Assembly (NCBI RefSeq): GCF_963082655.1
Contig: NC_081552.1
Span: 123,542,458-123,606,457, forward strand
Direction: 5' to 3'
Length of the DNA: 64,000 nucleotides
Source of the DNA: Stomoxys calcitrans
Lineage: Eukaryota; Arthropoda; Insecta; Diptera; Muscidae
Below the pieces are notes generated by a model. That model was not told the DNA's origin and did no database searches. It worked only from the letters and a program-made list of their open reading frames with translations. The first letter of the stretch is position 1, and each line of letters starts with the position of its first letter. Shown here piece after piece: positions 23,264 to 34,051 of this stretch. The position numbers and the translations under genes are program-made.

Positions 23264-24187
23264 AACAAGTAAGAAGGCATTAAGTTCGGCCGGGCCGAAC
23301 TTTGGATACCCACCACATATCGCACTACTGTATATATGTAAACCACCTTTCATCAAAATTCGGTGAAAATTTCATACCTTATGTCCCATATCAGTTGTAT
23401 CAAAATAAATTTCGATTTGGACCAAATACTAATAAGTACAGTAGCTATATCTAAAAATAAACCGATCTGAACCAAATACGATACCGGATGTATAAAAGCC
23501 TAACATAAGTCACTGTGTTTTGACACAGAAATCGGATTATAAATGCGCCTTTTGTGGGGCCAAGATTTTAAATCGAGTTATCGGTCTACATGGCAGCTAT
23601 ATCCAAATCTAGACCGATTTGGGCCAAGTTACATAAAAATGTCGGAGAGCCTAGCACAAAGCACTTTCCCAAATTTCGGCGAAATCGGACAATAAATGCC
23701 ACTTTTATGGGCCCAAAACCTTAAATCGAGAGATCGATCTATATGGCAGCTATATTCAAATCTGGACCGATCTGGGCCAAATTGACGAAATATGTCGATG
23801 GGCCTAACACAATTCACTGTCCCAAATTTCAGCAAAATCGGATGATAAATGTGGCTTTTATGGGACTAAGACCCGAAATCGGCGGATCGGTCTATATGGG
23901 GGCTATATCAAGATATAGTCCGATATAGTCCATCTTCGAACTTAACCTATTTATGGACAAAAAAAAGAATCTGTGCAAAATTTCAGCTCAATATATCTGT
24001 TTTTAAAGACTGTAGCGTGATTTCAACAGACAGACGGACAGACGGACGGACATGTCTAGATCGTCTTAGATTTTTACGCTGATCAAGAATATAAATACTT
24101 TATAGGTTCGGAAATGGATATTTCGATGTGTTGCAAACGGAATGACAAAATGAATATACCCCCATCCTTCGGTGGTGGGTATAAAAA
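23264..24187 (+). mobile_element. DINE/mini-me-like element, subfamily A, compact complete copy
   Basis: The 5' end is AACAAGTAAGAAGGCATTAA, then GTTCGGCCGGGCCGAAC and TTTGGATACCCACCAC. About four monomers follow, with landmark TATATGGCAGCTATATTC. Then come a GACAGACGGACAGACGGACG microsatellite, the GATCAAGAATATAAATACTT core, and the terminus CCTTCGGTGGTGGGTATAAA. At 924 bp it is the clearest reference copy of subfamily A in the window and shows both ends. Confidence 0.8.
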
Positions 24188-24835
24188 TGTGGGGTGGCTC
24201 TCCCTGATAGGAGCTATATCTAATCCAAATTCAATGAAATGAAATTATGCACTCGTATTGGGACGTCAAGTAAAAACCTCATGCTAATTTTGCAAAGATC
24301 GAACCAAATTGTGGCTACTACAGCCTTAAGTTCGATATCGGATGAAAGATAAATAAATAAAACAACTTACAGTAAATCTCGGATCAATTTTGGGATTATA
24401 TTAAACAGAAGACACGTTCAGACCAAACATTTCCAAACATTAAAAAAAAAATTTGCTTTAATGACGAATATCAGCTGTGAATCATCATGAATATCTATGT
24501 TTGTGATCACTCGTACATGATACGCCACTATTTAGGTGAAGGTGCCCATGAAATGCTGAATAATAGCTGCTATTATTATAAAATGCTGCACTCTCCACCG
24601 ACGACTTGACACGGTGTGAGAAATGCAACATGTTTGCACTCTCTGTAGGCAAAATCATCAGTGTTGTCGTTTTTGGTAGGTTCCTACCAAAATTGCTAGT
24701 AGGTTTTTATTCTCTTGGCAGGTCGTTAGGATGACATCTTGTAGCCGTTGAGTGGAGCGACCTGTTTTTATTTCGCTCCTCAAAGCATTGGGAATTTACC
24801 CGGTAGAAACCCATGTCTAAAATGGATGGGTATCA
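24188..24835. other. Intronic sequence; part resembles LINE family 2 leader
   Basis: About 24240-24360 is the same dispersed repeat as 21120-21235. About 24735-24785 (GTAGCCGTTGAGTGGAGCGA...TTTATTTCGCTCC) resembles 58720-58765 (GTAACCGTTGAGTGGAACGG...TTCATTTCGCTCC), the leader of the LINE at 58700. No gene is seen. Confidence 0.4.
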
Positions 24836-25482
24836 ACTTCCAAAAGGCCTTGTACAACCGATAAGATAAAGAAAATGGAGAAAGTTTGGCACCGTAACTT
24901 TGAGATAGTCAGCAATTTTATCTACCACGGCACCGCCGTAAACGAATTACACCAATTTTGAAATAAAGCGAAGAATATTACTTGCAAACATATGCTACTT
25001 TGGATTAAGTAAGCAGCCACCTTTCGACAGACGAAGATTACACTATACAAGGCACTGATACTACCCGTGTTGTTATATGGTTCTGAGGCATGGATACTTG
25101 AGAAAGCAGACGAGACTGTGCTTGGAGTGCTTGAGAGAAATATTCTTCGTAAAATATATAATCAGTTTGCATTAATGGAGAATATATGAACCACGAGCTG
25201 TATGGCGACGATAGCATAGTCACTCGTTTCAAAATGCAACGATTGCGTTGGCTAGAATGGACGAAGAAGGTCCAGCAAGAAGTCTTTTGAAGGCAAACAC
25301 GGTGGTAAACGCAAACCGGTACGACCGAAAGGCCGTTGGAAAGATCGAGTGGTGGGAGACACCTTGATACTTGGTGTCAAAGATTTTTGAATGAGCGCAG
25401 AAGATCGAGGCGCTTGGAACGCTATTCTACGTTCGGCTAGTGGAATAAATGTTCTGTCATAGCCAGTTAAAGCAAGCAATAT
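24836..25482 (+). mobile_element. LINE family 1 fragment, RT C-terminal region
   Basis: It matches the 3' part of the 5039-7410 element. It carries sense-strand remains of KKMEKV, FIYHGTAVNE, LPVLLYGSEAW, VLERNILRKIY and DDSIVTRFKMQRLRWL, ending with GTTCTGTCATAGCCAGTTAA. Multiple frameshifts and a deletion make it non-coding. Confidence 0.75.
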
Positions 25483-25672
25483 AAGTGTTGTTAATTTAAT
25501 TGAATTTTATGTGTGAAATATTTTTATTTTAAAAGTGTCTTTAAATGAAATATTTTGCTTGTAAGTCCGAAAAACTTCAGTAATAATAAAAAAACTTAGT
25601 TAATAATATCTTTAATAAAAATATTAAAAATTTCCTTTTTAAATTTTCGATTTTCTTCAAAGATATGAAATA

Positions 25673-26062
25673 AACAAGTAAAAGCGTGATAAGTTCGGCT
25701 GGGCCGAATCTTACATACCCTCCACCATGGATCGCATTTGTCGAGTTCATTTCCCGGCATCTCTTCTTAGGCAAAACAGGATATAAGAAAAGATTTGCTC
25801 TGCTATTAGAGCGATATCAAGATATGGTCCGGTTTGGACCACAATTAAATTATAAGTTGATGACCTGTGTAAAATGTCAGCCAATTCGAATAAGAATTGC
25901 ACCCTTTGGGGGCTCAAGAAGTATAATAGAGAGATCGATTTATATGGGAGCTGTATCGGGCTATAGACCGATTCAGACCATAATAAACACGTATGTTGAT
26001 GGTCATGAGAGAATCCGTCGTACAAAATTTCAGGCAAATCGGATAAGAATTGCGCCCGCTAT
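25673..26062 (+). mobile_element. DINE subfamily-B element, cut off by an assembly gap
   Basis: It has the full 5' end (AAACAAGTAAAAGCGTGATA, GTTCGGCTGGGCCGAA, ACATACCCTCCACCATGG) and the first two to three monomers, then runs into Ns at 26063. The gap probably reflects collapse of the repetitive array during assembly. Confidence 0.8.
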
Positions 26063-26262
26063 NNNNNNNNNNNNNNNNNNNNNNNNNNNNNNNNNNNNNN
26101 NNNNNNNNNNNNNNNNNNNNNNNNNNNNNNNNNNNNNNNNNNNNNNNNNNNNNNNNNNNNNNNNNNNNNNNNNNNNNNNNNNNNNNNNNNNNNNNNNNNN
26201 NNNNNNNNNNNNNNNNNNNNNNNNNNNNNNNNNNNNNNNNNNNNNNNNNNNNNNNNNNNNNN
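26063..26262. other. Assembly gap of 200 N
   Basis: An exact run of 200 Ns, probably a placeholder of arbitrary size. The true length is unknown, so the host-gene intron length is a minimum or estimate. Confidence 0.99.
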
Positions 26263-26399
26263 CACCACACTAAATATATAGACTGGCAAATTAGTTCTTT
26301 ACCACAGAAAATCGTTTAATATGGCAATTTGGTTTGTTTAAAAAAAAAAAAACTAAATGATGACTCTTTAAAAGGTAGTCATATAGTCATTTAAAGACA

Positions 26400-26600
26400 T
26401 CTACCACATGATGATCAATGTTATTGACGTTAAGCCACTTCAAGCTAGTAGTAGCAGTAACATTTAACTTAGCGCCATCTACTGGTTGTTTTCAAATAGA
26501 TTTAGTTGATCCAATTGAAAACAGCCAAAATGGCGCTAATTGGGAGAAGCAAACATGTACAGAAGGAAGGCAGAGGGGTGAAGACTGATCATACAGCATT
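26400..26600 (-). repeat. Inverted copy of the 8480-8761 hairpin repeat
   Basis: It contains TTAAGCCACTTCAAGC, TTAGCGCCATCTACTGGTTG, TTTAGTTGATCCAATTGAAA and TGATCATACAGC, in the order expected for the reverse complement of 8480-8660. Confidence 0.65.
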
Positions 26601-26659
26601 TATCTTCGTTATGACTTTGTTGCACTTGTTTGCGGTATTATTTTTCAACTTTCCCACTC

Positions 26660-27191
26660 TAAGACGGGCTTTATAAATAGTTTCCAAAAAACACCAGATT
26701 TCGGAGATGGGTACGGCGAGTTAAGCGAAATTTTATTAGCACACTTTTTTATCAGAATCTGAAAACCCCACCCCAAAACCTCCCAAACGGATTATAGACC
26801 AATTCCTACAATATGGGTATCAAATTAAAGGCATTTGAGAGTAAAAAGCGAATCTGATATCAAATTGAGGGACTAAGTGTTGCGTGGGTCACCCTACCCA
26901 CAAAAAATCCTCAAATCGGACATATTTACGACCATGGCAGTATAAATCTTAGATGACAGGGAGTAGAGCACGAAATTGACTCCCACTTTTGAGACCAAGT
27001 CTCTGGGGATCCACCACACACTTAAACAGGAATTTTACTTATTGGGGTTTAAATATAAGATATTTGTGGGTAGAAAATCCAGAAAATTGTAATATATTCT
27101 CAACTGAAATTTGGCAGAAATCTCCAAATTAAGAGTACTTTTCTCCAAAATAGCATTATCGGGCGCATCAGAGCGGGCCGGGCTCAGCTAG
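26660..27191 (+). mobile_element. Helitron 3' part, first unit of a head-to-tail tandem
   Basis: The 3' end GCATCAGAGCGGGCCGGGCT precedes CAGCTAG, with CTAG at 27188-27191. The interior matches the fragment at 7430-7893 in opposite orientation. The 5' part is missing. The very next base begins the TC terminus of another Helitron. Confidence 0.7.
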
Positions 27192-29239
27192 TCTATTATA
27201 TCACAATGAAATTGTTGCGCTTTGTTTGTTTGTTTGGTTATTTGTTTGTTTGTCTGTTCCGTATAGACTCAAAAACAGCTAAACCGATTTTCATGAAATG
27301 TTCACGGATGGTAGAGTTTGGGTCCCCGGTGAAAATAGAGTACAACATTTTTTGTATCCGAAGGGGTCGGCGGACCCTCCCTCGTACCCCAATTTTAAAA
27401 AACGCCAGATCTCGGAGATGCGTGCACCGATTTAAGCGAAATTGTATGCCACCTTACGGTACCCCAAAAACACCAAATTGGCAAAAACTTTTGGGGTCAA
27501 ATAACCTGGGGGGACGCCCCATTCCAAAACCCTTCCGAACGGACATGTGTAGCGATTGGGAAAATATGGGTATGAATGAAAGGTATTTAATGGTAGAGTA
27601 CGAATTTGGTATATAAATTTCACTCTTAATTTTTCGGGGGTCCCCCACCCCCAAATAAATCCAAGAGGTATTAAGGTATTTAAGAGTAGAACTTGGCATT
27701 AAAATGTTACGCCAAGTATTGGGGGACCCCACCCCCAAAAACACCACCTAACAGGACACTTTAACCGCTTTGAGCAATATGGGTATCAAATGAAAGTTAT
27801 TTAGAAGTAGAATACAAAAATTTGACACAATTTTTTTTTTTGTGTCTGGCAAAAGACAAACTTACCAATTGGGATATTATGGATATCAAATGAAAGCTAT
27901 TTAAAGGTAGACTAGAATGCTGATATAAAATTTATTCCTTGGTGTCTGAGGCGCGTCCCCATCCCCCAAAACCTCTCATCAGGACATATTTACCGATTGG
28001 GGCATGGCTATCAAACGAAAGATGTTTGGAATCTGAGTACACATTTGTTATAAGAATTTGGTCCAAAGTGTCTAAGTATATATTTCCATAGAACAGTAGA
28101 TCGCGACAATTAAAGACTCAAATAAATTGTCGATTGATTCTTAGCGTTGGGAGGATAGACCCTCTCCTCCCAATAAATGCAACGCCAAACTGTCTATCCT
28201 ACCCAAAAAAGGAATTAAAAATAATATATGAAGGCCGATCAGGATAGAATAGGACAGAAATAAATTAATTAGTGTTAATCTGAACGAGACCTGTAGCCCT
28301 GAATATCTAGATAGCCTCCTTCAAAATGCTTGAGATTATGGGGTTCAAACAAAATCGTGCCCTAGCACGATGCTGATATTATTTCAGGTTCCGCCTCTAA
28401 ATTCCCTTTACACCGGTCATGATTTTCTTCTATGGCGACAAATAATAGGTATTTGATAGTAGAAAACGAATTTGATATCGAATTTTGAGGCCAAATGTTT
28501 GGGGGTCGTGTCACCCCATAAACTCCCCCTAAACCAATGGGAATTGGAGCTCAAATTAAAGACATTTGAGAGTAGAGCACGATGCTGATATTTTTTCAGA
28601 GGTAAGTGCGTGGGTGCCCGCCCCACTCTACATACCTCTCAAGCTGGACATATATATGATTATGGCAAAAAGGGGCTCAAATCGGTATCTGTTTCATTTC
28701 CAAGTGTTTCAGGGACCAAAAACTTCCCTCAAACCACACTTATATACCGACTATAGCAATATGTAGCTCTAATGTGGTTTTTGAGAGTGGAGTTTGAATC
28801 TGATAACCACCTTCGGGGCAAAGAGTTTGGCTGCTCCCATCCACCATTAAATTCAAGAGAATGAAGTAGATCTAACATCCAAACTTTAATGGGTTAGGGT
28901 TGGATATCAAGGGGGCCTCCCCATCTCCAAAGCCACCAACCAAATGGAATATTAACAAATAATGACAATATGAGACTCAAATAAAAGGTATTTGAGACCA
29001 GAGCACGAATCTTATATATGGAGATCTGCCTCACCCCCATACCGGACATATTTACCGACCATAGCAATATAAGGCTCCAATGAAAGGTATTTGGGAGAAG
29101 AGCACGAATATAATATCCACATGTCGCGAAATATCTGAAAGGCCAAATAGCAGGACTTATTTTCTGACGTGACCGTATAGGACTCAGATAAAATAAGAGA
29201 GTGAAAGAAGGCGCAGTGGAGCGGGCCCTATTTAGCTAT
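27192..29239 (+). mobile_element. Helitron-like element, second unit of the tandem
   Basis: The 5' terminus is TCTATTATATCACAATGAAA, followed by a GTTTGTTTG tract, GACTCAAAAACAGCTAAACC and GATTTTCATGAAATGTTCAC, the conserved leader of this Helitron group. The 3' end is GGCGCAGTGGAGCGGGCCCT...TAGCTAT. The terminal CTAG has mutated to CTAT (29236-29239) and a T follows. The interior (27440-29100) is a diverged array with CATTTGAGAGTAGAGCACGA-type units. Part of it (28200-28920) is shared with 3780-4560. No Rep/helicase is encoded. Confidence 0.7.
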
Positions 29240-29463
29240 TATTATATGAAACGTAAAACGCTAATGAAATTGACAAGGGGACAAAAAAGTTTACAACTGT
29301 GCAATAAAGCAGAAATCTGTTCCTATTTTTGATTTTTAGTCATATTTCCTTTTCTTATTTATCTCCAACAGACAAGGAAAACTGTTCTACTTATAAGGCC
29401 ATGATCCAAATTATTAGCATATAAGGTAATAGTTAGATACAATTTTTACCGGACACCTTTTTA

Positions 29464-30070
29464 AAGGGTGATTTTTTTGAGGTTAGGAGTTTCATGCATT
29501 AGTATTTGACAGATCACGTGGGATTTCAGACATGGTGTCAAAGAGAAAGATGCTCAGTATGCTTTGACATTTCATCATGAATAGACTTACTAACGAGCAA
29601 CGCTTGCAAATCATTGAATTTTATTACCAAAATCAGTGTTCGGTTCGAAATGTGTTCATTCACCGTAACGTTGCGTCCAACAGCATCTTTGAAAAAATAC
29701 GGTCCAATGATTCCACCAGCGTACAAACCACACCAAACAGTGCATTTTTCGGGATGCATGGGCAGTTCTTGAACGGCTTCTGGTTGCTCTTCACTCCAAA
29801 TGCGGCAATTTTGCTTATTTACGTAGCCATTCAACCAGAAATGAGCCTCATCGCTGAACAAAATTTGTCAAAATTTGAACACATTTCGAACCGAACACTG
29901 ATTTTGGTAATAAAATTCAATGATTTGCAAGCGTTGCTCGTTAGTAAGTCTATTCATGATGAAATGTCAAAGCATACTGAGCATCTTTCTCTTTGACACC
30001 ATGTCTGAAATCCCACGTGATCTGTCAAATACTAATGCATGAAAATCCTAACCTCAAAAAAATCACCCTT
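29464..30070. mobile_element. Palindromic mariner/Tc1-type derivative with 195-bp inverted arms and TA duplication
   Basis: TA at 29462-29463 and at 30071-30072 flanks ends AAGGGTGATTTTTTTGAGG and its complement. The arms (29464-29658 and 29876-30070) are nearly identical over about 195 bp. Each contains the start of a transposase gene (MNRLTNEQRLQIIEFYYQNQ). The 217-bp centre encodes, on the minus strand, a central transposase piece: FSDEAHFWLNGYVNKQN, then TVWCGLYAGGIIGPYFFKDA. So on the minus strand the element reads 5' end, deletion, central catalytic segment (one Asp, in FSDEAHFW), then an inverted copy of its own 5' end. The normal 3' end is absent. It lacks the remaining catalytic residues and is non-autonomous. 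Confidence 0.8.
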
Positions 30071-30589
30071 TACAAGGAAAGTTCGAAGAAGACTTTAGGG
30101 ACATCATTTAAGGTAAACATTTATTTTTTCAAAATATTAAACAATTATAGCTGATTAATATTTTTTGTTTGTTTGCGTAAAATTTTATGGAAATAAAGTT
30201 ACTTAAAACAATTGACCGACACAAACAAAAACCTATTGAAATCGTAAAACTAGTTTGGGAGCAAACGAAAATGGGCTCAAAAGAAGATATTTCATCTTAA
30301 ATCTGAAGTTGAAGGATTTGAAAGAATGGGATCAGTCAATTGTGTGTTGGCAAGTAGTAAAAAATTTAGCTCTAACTTTATGACCAAACGTCACCGCCGA
30401 TGGGTAATTGCAACCAGTAGCGACCAAAATTTGAATTAAAAATTTAAGGTATCTTCACCAATTTCACCGTAACAAAAGAATTTTGTTAAATGCCTGAAAT
30501 CGGAGGCGAACTCTGCAACATATTTTAGTTGACTACACAGCCGCCCTCGACAGCCCTATACGTTCAAATTTCAGTACCTTGATAGGTAC
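30071..30589. other. AT-rich intron, one short repeat
   Basis: About 30330-30480 (GTGTGTTGGCAAGTAGTAAAA...CCGATGGGTAATTGCAACCA) is related to 23105-23235. No coding sequence is recognised. Confidence 0.4.
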
Positions 30590-30985
30590 TTGCGAATGCA
30601 GGCGAGGCGGTATTTGGAATGTTTGAGAGAAAAATTCTTCGTAAAATATATGCACCAGTATGCTAATAGGAGAATTTGACTTCGTATGAACCACGAGCTA
30701 TATGAGCTGTATGACGACGATAGCATTGTGAAACGCATTTAAATACAACGTTTGCTTTGCCTAGGTCATGTTGTCAGAATGGATGAAAATCTCCAGCAAA
30801 GAAGTCTTTTGAAGGCGACCTAATAGAAATCGCATAAGGGAAAGACCAAAACTCTGATGGAGTGACCAAGTGGAGAGAGACATCTCAAACCCGGGTGTCG
30901 GAGAAGAAGAAGCGTAGAAGATGGAGGCGCTTCGAAATCTAGTCTACGCCCGGCTAGAGGAATAAATTTTCTGTAATGGCCATCT
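30590..30985 (+). mobile_element. LINE family 1 fragment, 3' part
   Basis: It carries remains of FERKILRKIYAPVC, NHELYELYDDDSIV, IQRLLCLGHVVRMDE and the 3' segment ending TTTTCTGTAATGGCCATCTA. It is degenerate and non-coding. Confidence 0.7.
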
Positions 30986-30999
30986 AAAGTAATATCTAT

Positions 31000-31180
31000 T
31001 TATGGAGTGGATTTGATGTGGATATTGGAGAGTATAAACCATTTGGAGCCATATCAGAAATTTCAGCCAACTCGGGCATATATTGAATCTTAGACCTACA
31101 TCAATTTGAAGCACATGTGCAAAATTTAAAGTGGTTATATTTATTCGTTCGGCCCATCCTATAGTGGTGGTTATAAATGT
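31000..31180 (+). mobile_element. Short DINE-type remnant
   Basis: It contains a single monomer-like piece (AGCCATATCAGAAATTTCAG) and a diverged terminus CCATCCTATAGTGGTGGTTA followed by TAAATG. The microsatellite and core are lost. Confidence 0.45.
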
Positions 31181-31877
31181 GTGAAAAGAGATTTTAGTTA
31201 TTTTTCGCCAAAAATGTATTACAGTTTTGTCTTTATAAATGCATTTTAACTTAAACCCTTTAATTTGCCTTGTTTTTTAAAGAATGCTAAAACCTTCTGG
31301 TCTCTAGAGACTTTTTCAACTTTATTTTACCTGGTATTACACTATATATTCTTGTCTAATGACATTTCACTTTTTATGTATCATTGGTGTTTTATTATGT
31401 CTGTCAAAATTGTCAATTTACATATGATTTATTATTTTTAATATCACACTAGTATATGTTATTTGTGTATGACAAAACTTAAAAATGTAACAACAGATCA
31501 TATTTTAATGCGTAACAATTGTTACAGTTATGAGAAAGCTGGTCGAATCTTTATGTTGTGAAAACAACCGTTTTATTTATTTGTGCTTACAGCTGTGAAA
31601 ACAATTTAATTTAACGTTGTTTTCATCAGACTGACAGCAAAACTCCTTTTGCTCCTGTTCCATAGAGGAATGTTCATGGGCAACATTTGCATTTTGCCAG
31701 CAAAAACAGATGATTTATTTATGTTTTTGTCAGAAGACATAGAGCACCGCTCTAATCGAAAGAATAATATATGCTATTTGAAATGTGATTGTCTTATGTT
31801 AGTTTCATTCTTATCACACTATGCGTGCATCTTTAACAACACTAAAATTTGACATGTCATAAGTCAAGAACATATAC

Positions 31878-31910
<33 letters not shown>

Positions 31911-32149
31911 GAGCCTTCAGCTATAGCATCAATGTTTTATTTTCGTAGAACGTCAAAACGTCATGCATTTTATAAATTAATTGTTGTGAATCTATTAAAA
32001 CCTTTTTGCGTTAACGTTCGGTGAAATCCCGTGGTACCTCATCTAAATGGTTATGTCTTGCATTGCGATAATGATAGTTATGAGGCAAACATATCATTAG
32101 TTTCGGTTTTTCGGATGTAAAAATGGCATAAGCTACACTCAGAAAGCAT
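31181..32149. other. AT-rich intronic sequence
   Basis: No coding sequence or transposon ends are seen. A TA/CATA microsatellite occupies about 31870-31912. Confidence 0.5.
31870..31912. repeat. (TA)n/(CATA)n microsatellite
   Basis: An uninterrupted run of alternating TA with CATA interruptions. It is not adjacent to a DINE core. Confidence 0.85.
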
Positions 32150-32574
32150 TAAGTTCCTCTATTACACTATATTGGACTATATCTTGATATAGGCCTCATA
32201 TAAATCTCCTGCTATATCGTCTTAAACATTGAAAATGTGTGTTTGTTATCCAAATTCACTGAAATTTGGAACAGTTAATTGTATTAGGTTCCTGAATTTT
32301 CGTACTAAATATGTCCTAAGTCGGACCATATTTGATTTCGACTGCTATATAGATCGATCTCTTGATTTATGGTCGTGACCCTATTAAGAACACAATTATT
32401 ACGCGGTTCCTATAAAATTTTTAAGCAATTCACTGGACATCCGTGAAGATGTAAAACATACAATACATATTGCTACCATATAGACCAATGTGAAATCTGG
32501 ATAATGTTAATATATTCGTAGTGTTGAGTTTCCAAAAGTTCGGCCAAGACGAATTTAACTCGCGTTTGCTTGTT
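32150..32574 (-). mobile_element. DINE-type fragment related to subfamily A
   Basis: Reading minus, it starts AAACAAGCAAACGCGAGTTA, then a decayed palindrome (TTCGTCTTGGCCGAAC) and CTTTTGGAAAC. Two diverged monomers follow. The 3' microsatellite and core are absent. Confidence 0.6.
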
Positions 32575-32678
32575 TGATGGACATTTTTAAATAATTTCCG
32601 ATATAGATTTTAAAAATTAACAGAACGATTAAGAAACATAAAAATTAGGAGGCACAAAATTTTGAAAATTAAAAAAAA

Positions 32679-34051
32679 ACAAGATATGGTCCGGTTTGGA
32701 CCACAATTAAATTATATGTTGGAGACCTGTGTAAAATGTCAGCCAATTCGAATAAGAATTGCGCCCTTTGTGGGCTCAAGAAGTAAAATAAAGAGATCGA
32801 TTTATATGGGAGCTATATCAGGCTATAAACCGATTCAGACCATAATAAACACGTATGTTAATGGTCATGAGAGAATCCGTCGTACAAAATTTCAGGCAAA
32901 TCGGATAATAATTGCGACCTCTAGAGGCTCAAGAAGTCAAGATCCCAGATCGGTTTATATGGCAGCTATATCAGGTTATGAACCGATTTGAACCATATCT
33001 GGCACAGTTGTTGGATATCATAACAAAATACTACGTGCCAAAATTCATTCAAATTGGATAAGAATTGCGCCCTCTAGAGGCTCAAGAAGTCAAGACCCAA
33101 GATCGGTTTATATGACAGCTATATAAGGTTATGGACCGATTTCAACCATACTTGGCACAGTTGTTGCATATCGTAACAAAACACGTCGTGCAAGATTTCA
33201 TTCCAATCGGATAAGAATTGCGCACTCTAGAGGCTCAAGAAGTCAAGACCCAAGATCGGCTCATATGACAGCTATATCAGGTTATGGACCGATTTAAACC
33301 ATACTTGGCACAGTTGTTGGATGTCATAACAAAACACGTCGTGCAAAATTTCATCCCAATCGGATAAGAATTGCGTACTCTAGAGGCTCAAGAAGTCAAG
33401 ACCCCAGATCGGTGTACATGGCAGCTATATCAGGTTATGAACCGATTTGAACCATACTTGGCACAGTTGTTGGATATAATAACAAAACACGTCGTGCAAA
33501 ATTTCATTCCAATCGGATAAGAATTGCGCACTCTAGAGGCTCAAGAAGTCAAGACCCAAGATCGGTTTATATGGCAGCTATATCAGGTTATGGACCGATT
33601 TGAACCATACTTATCACAGTTGTTGGATGGCATTACAGAACACGTCGTGCAAAATTTCATCCCAATCGGATAAGAATTGCGCACTCTAGTGGCTCAAGAA
33701 GTCAAGACCCAGGATCGGTTTATATGGCAGCTATATCAAAACATGGACCGATATGGCCCATTTACAATACCAACCGACCTACACTAATAAGAAGTATTTG
33801 TGCAAAATTTCAAGCGTCTAGCTTTACTCCTTCGGAAGTTAGCGTGCTTTCGACAGACAGACGGACGGACGGACGGACGGACGGACGGACGGACGGACGG
33901 ACAGACGGACGGACATGGCTAGATCGACATGAAATTTCACGACGATCAAGAATATATATACTTTATGGGGTCTCAGACGAATATTTCGAGTAGTTACAAA
34001 CAGAATGACGAAATTAGTATACCCCCCATCTTATGGTGGAGGGTATAAAAA
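32679..34051 (+). mobile_element. DINE subfamily-B element, 5' truncated, about 6 monomers
   Basis: It begins inside the first monomer (ACAAGATATGGTCCGGTTTGG) with the 5' palindrome missing. Monomers with TATATGGCAGCTATATCAGG recur about every 150 bp, then a GACG array (33851-33914), the core, and the terminus CTTATGGTGGAGGGTATAAA. From about 33720 to the end it is almost identical to 18720-19052, suggesting recent common origin. Confidence 0.8.

Noticed and set aside
26050..26319. Frames across the N gap
   Set aside because: They consist mainly of undetermined bases.
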